Below, piece by piece: positions 6,996 to 7,155 of a stretch of 7,155 bases of DNA (positions are counted from its first letter, which is position 1; every line of letters starts with the position of its first letter). The DNA comes from Acidobacteriota bacterium. Lineage in GTDB: Bacteria > Acidobacteriota > Terriglobia > Terriglobales > Acidobacteriaceae. Location: NCBI GenBank assembly GCA_021798235.1, contig JAJZMO010000244.1, positions 1 through 7,155 on the forward strand. The letters run 5' to 3'. The position numbers were made by a program, and so were the translations under genes. The notes under the pieces are model-generated. The model was not told the origin of the DNA and searched no databases. It saw only the letters and a list, made by a program, of their open reading frames with translations.

Positions 6996-7155
6996 GGGTT
7001 CTTGCGTGTAGGTCAAATCATTCGTCAGCCCCGATCCGCCAAGCTGGGGCGATTTATTTATGTTCGCTCGATCTTGCAGGCGCAACCCGAAATGCGCAGC
7101 AAATTCCCAGTCCAGTCCGATGCCAAATACAAACAGGAATTCGGTTGTGCTGTTG
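6969..7155 (-). CDS. Small outer-membrane beta-barrel protein, partial third copy
   Basis: This is the C-terminal 61 residues of a third paralogue, cut by the right edge of the window. The readable part begins NSTTEFLFVFGIGLDWEF, continues with AAHFGLRLQDRANINKSP and a short Gly/Ser loop, and ends LTYTQEPALGVYYRF. The last 15 residues are identical to those of the copy at 5582-6253 and clearly different from the copy between them. Its TGA (6971-6969) overlaps the ATG of the next gene. The promoter and first gene of the array must lie to the right of the window. Confidence 0.8.
   Translation of the reverse strand, partial: NSTTEFLFVFGIGLDWEFAAHFGLRLQDRANINKSPQLGGSGLTNDLTYTQEPALGVYYRF

Noticed and set aside
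1..7155. CRISPR array, tRNA, rRNA, transposase or defence genes
   Set aside because: No regularly spaced short repeats, cloverleaf sequence, rRNA motifs, terminal inverted repeats with a transposase, or defence-type domains were seen on either strand.

Overview
This window looks like chromosomal DNA from a GC-rich Gram-negative bacterium, most likely an acidobacterium (Terriglobia-like). The evidence for that is the style of the RHS-type repeat remnant at the left edge, the small outer-membrane barrel proteins at the right edge, and the general character of the Mfd and Mrp proteins. The assignment is an inference from protein style; no marker gene is present. Every convincing gene lies on the minus strand, so transcription runs right to left.

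Layout in transcription order (right to left): (1) 7155-5582, a tandem array of three paralogous small beta-barrel proteins. The first is cut by the window edge. Each copy is joined to the next by a TGATG stop/start overlap, and the last copy ends in TAA. (2) 5581-5442, a 140-bp gap holding a candidate promoter for the thioesterase on the minus strand. It also holds a strong intrinsic terminator that faces the plus strand and closes a possible leaderless 42-codon plus-strand ORF. (3) 5441-4059, a two-gene operon: a hotdog-fold acyl-CoA thioesterase followed by an Mrp/ApbC-type Fe-S cluster carrier ATPase, with the thioesterase stop codon fused to the mrp Shine-Dalgarno. (4) 4058-3859, a 200-bp gap with a perfect palindrome, a 12-bp direct repeat and a good sigma70-like promoter for mfd. 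(5) 3858-283, full-length mfd, the transcription-repair coupling factor. (6) 282-1, non-coding or decayed DNA containing an RHS-repeat fragment interrupted by an in-frame TGA.

The housekeeping core (thioesterase, mrp, mfd) is conventional. The less ordinary content is the coupled tandem barrel array with near-identical junctions, the plus-strand terminator with a possible leaderless mini-gene, and the RHS remnant directly behind mfd. I see no CRISPR array, tRNA, rRNA, insertion sequence or recognisable defence system.
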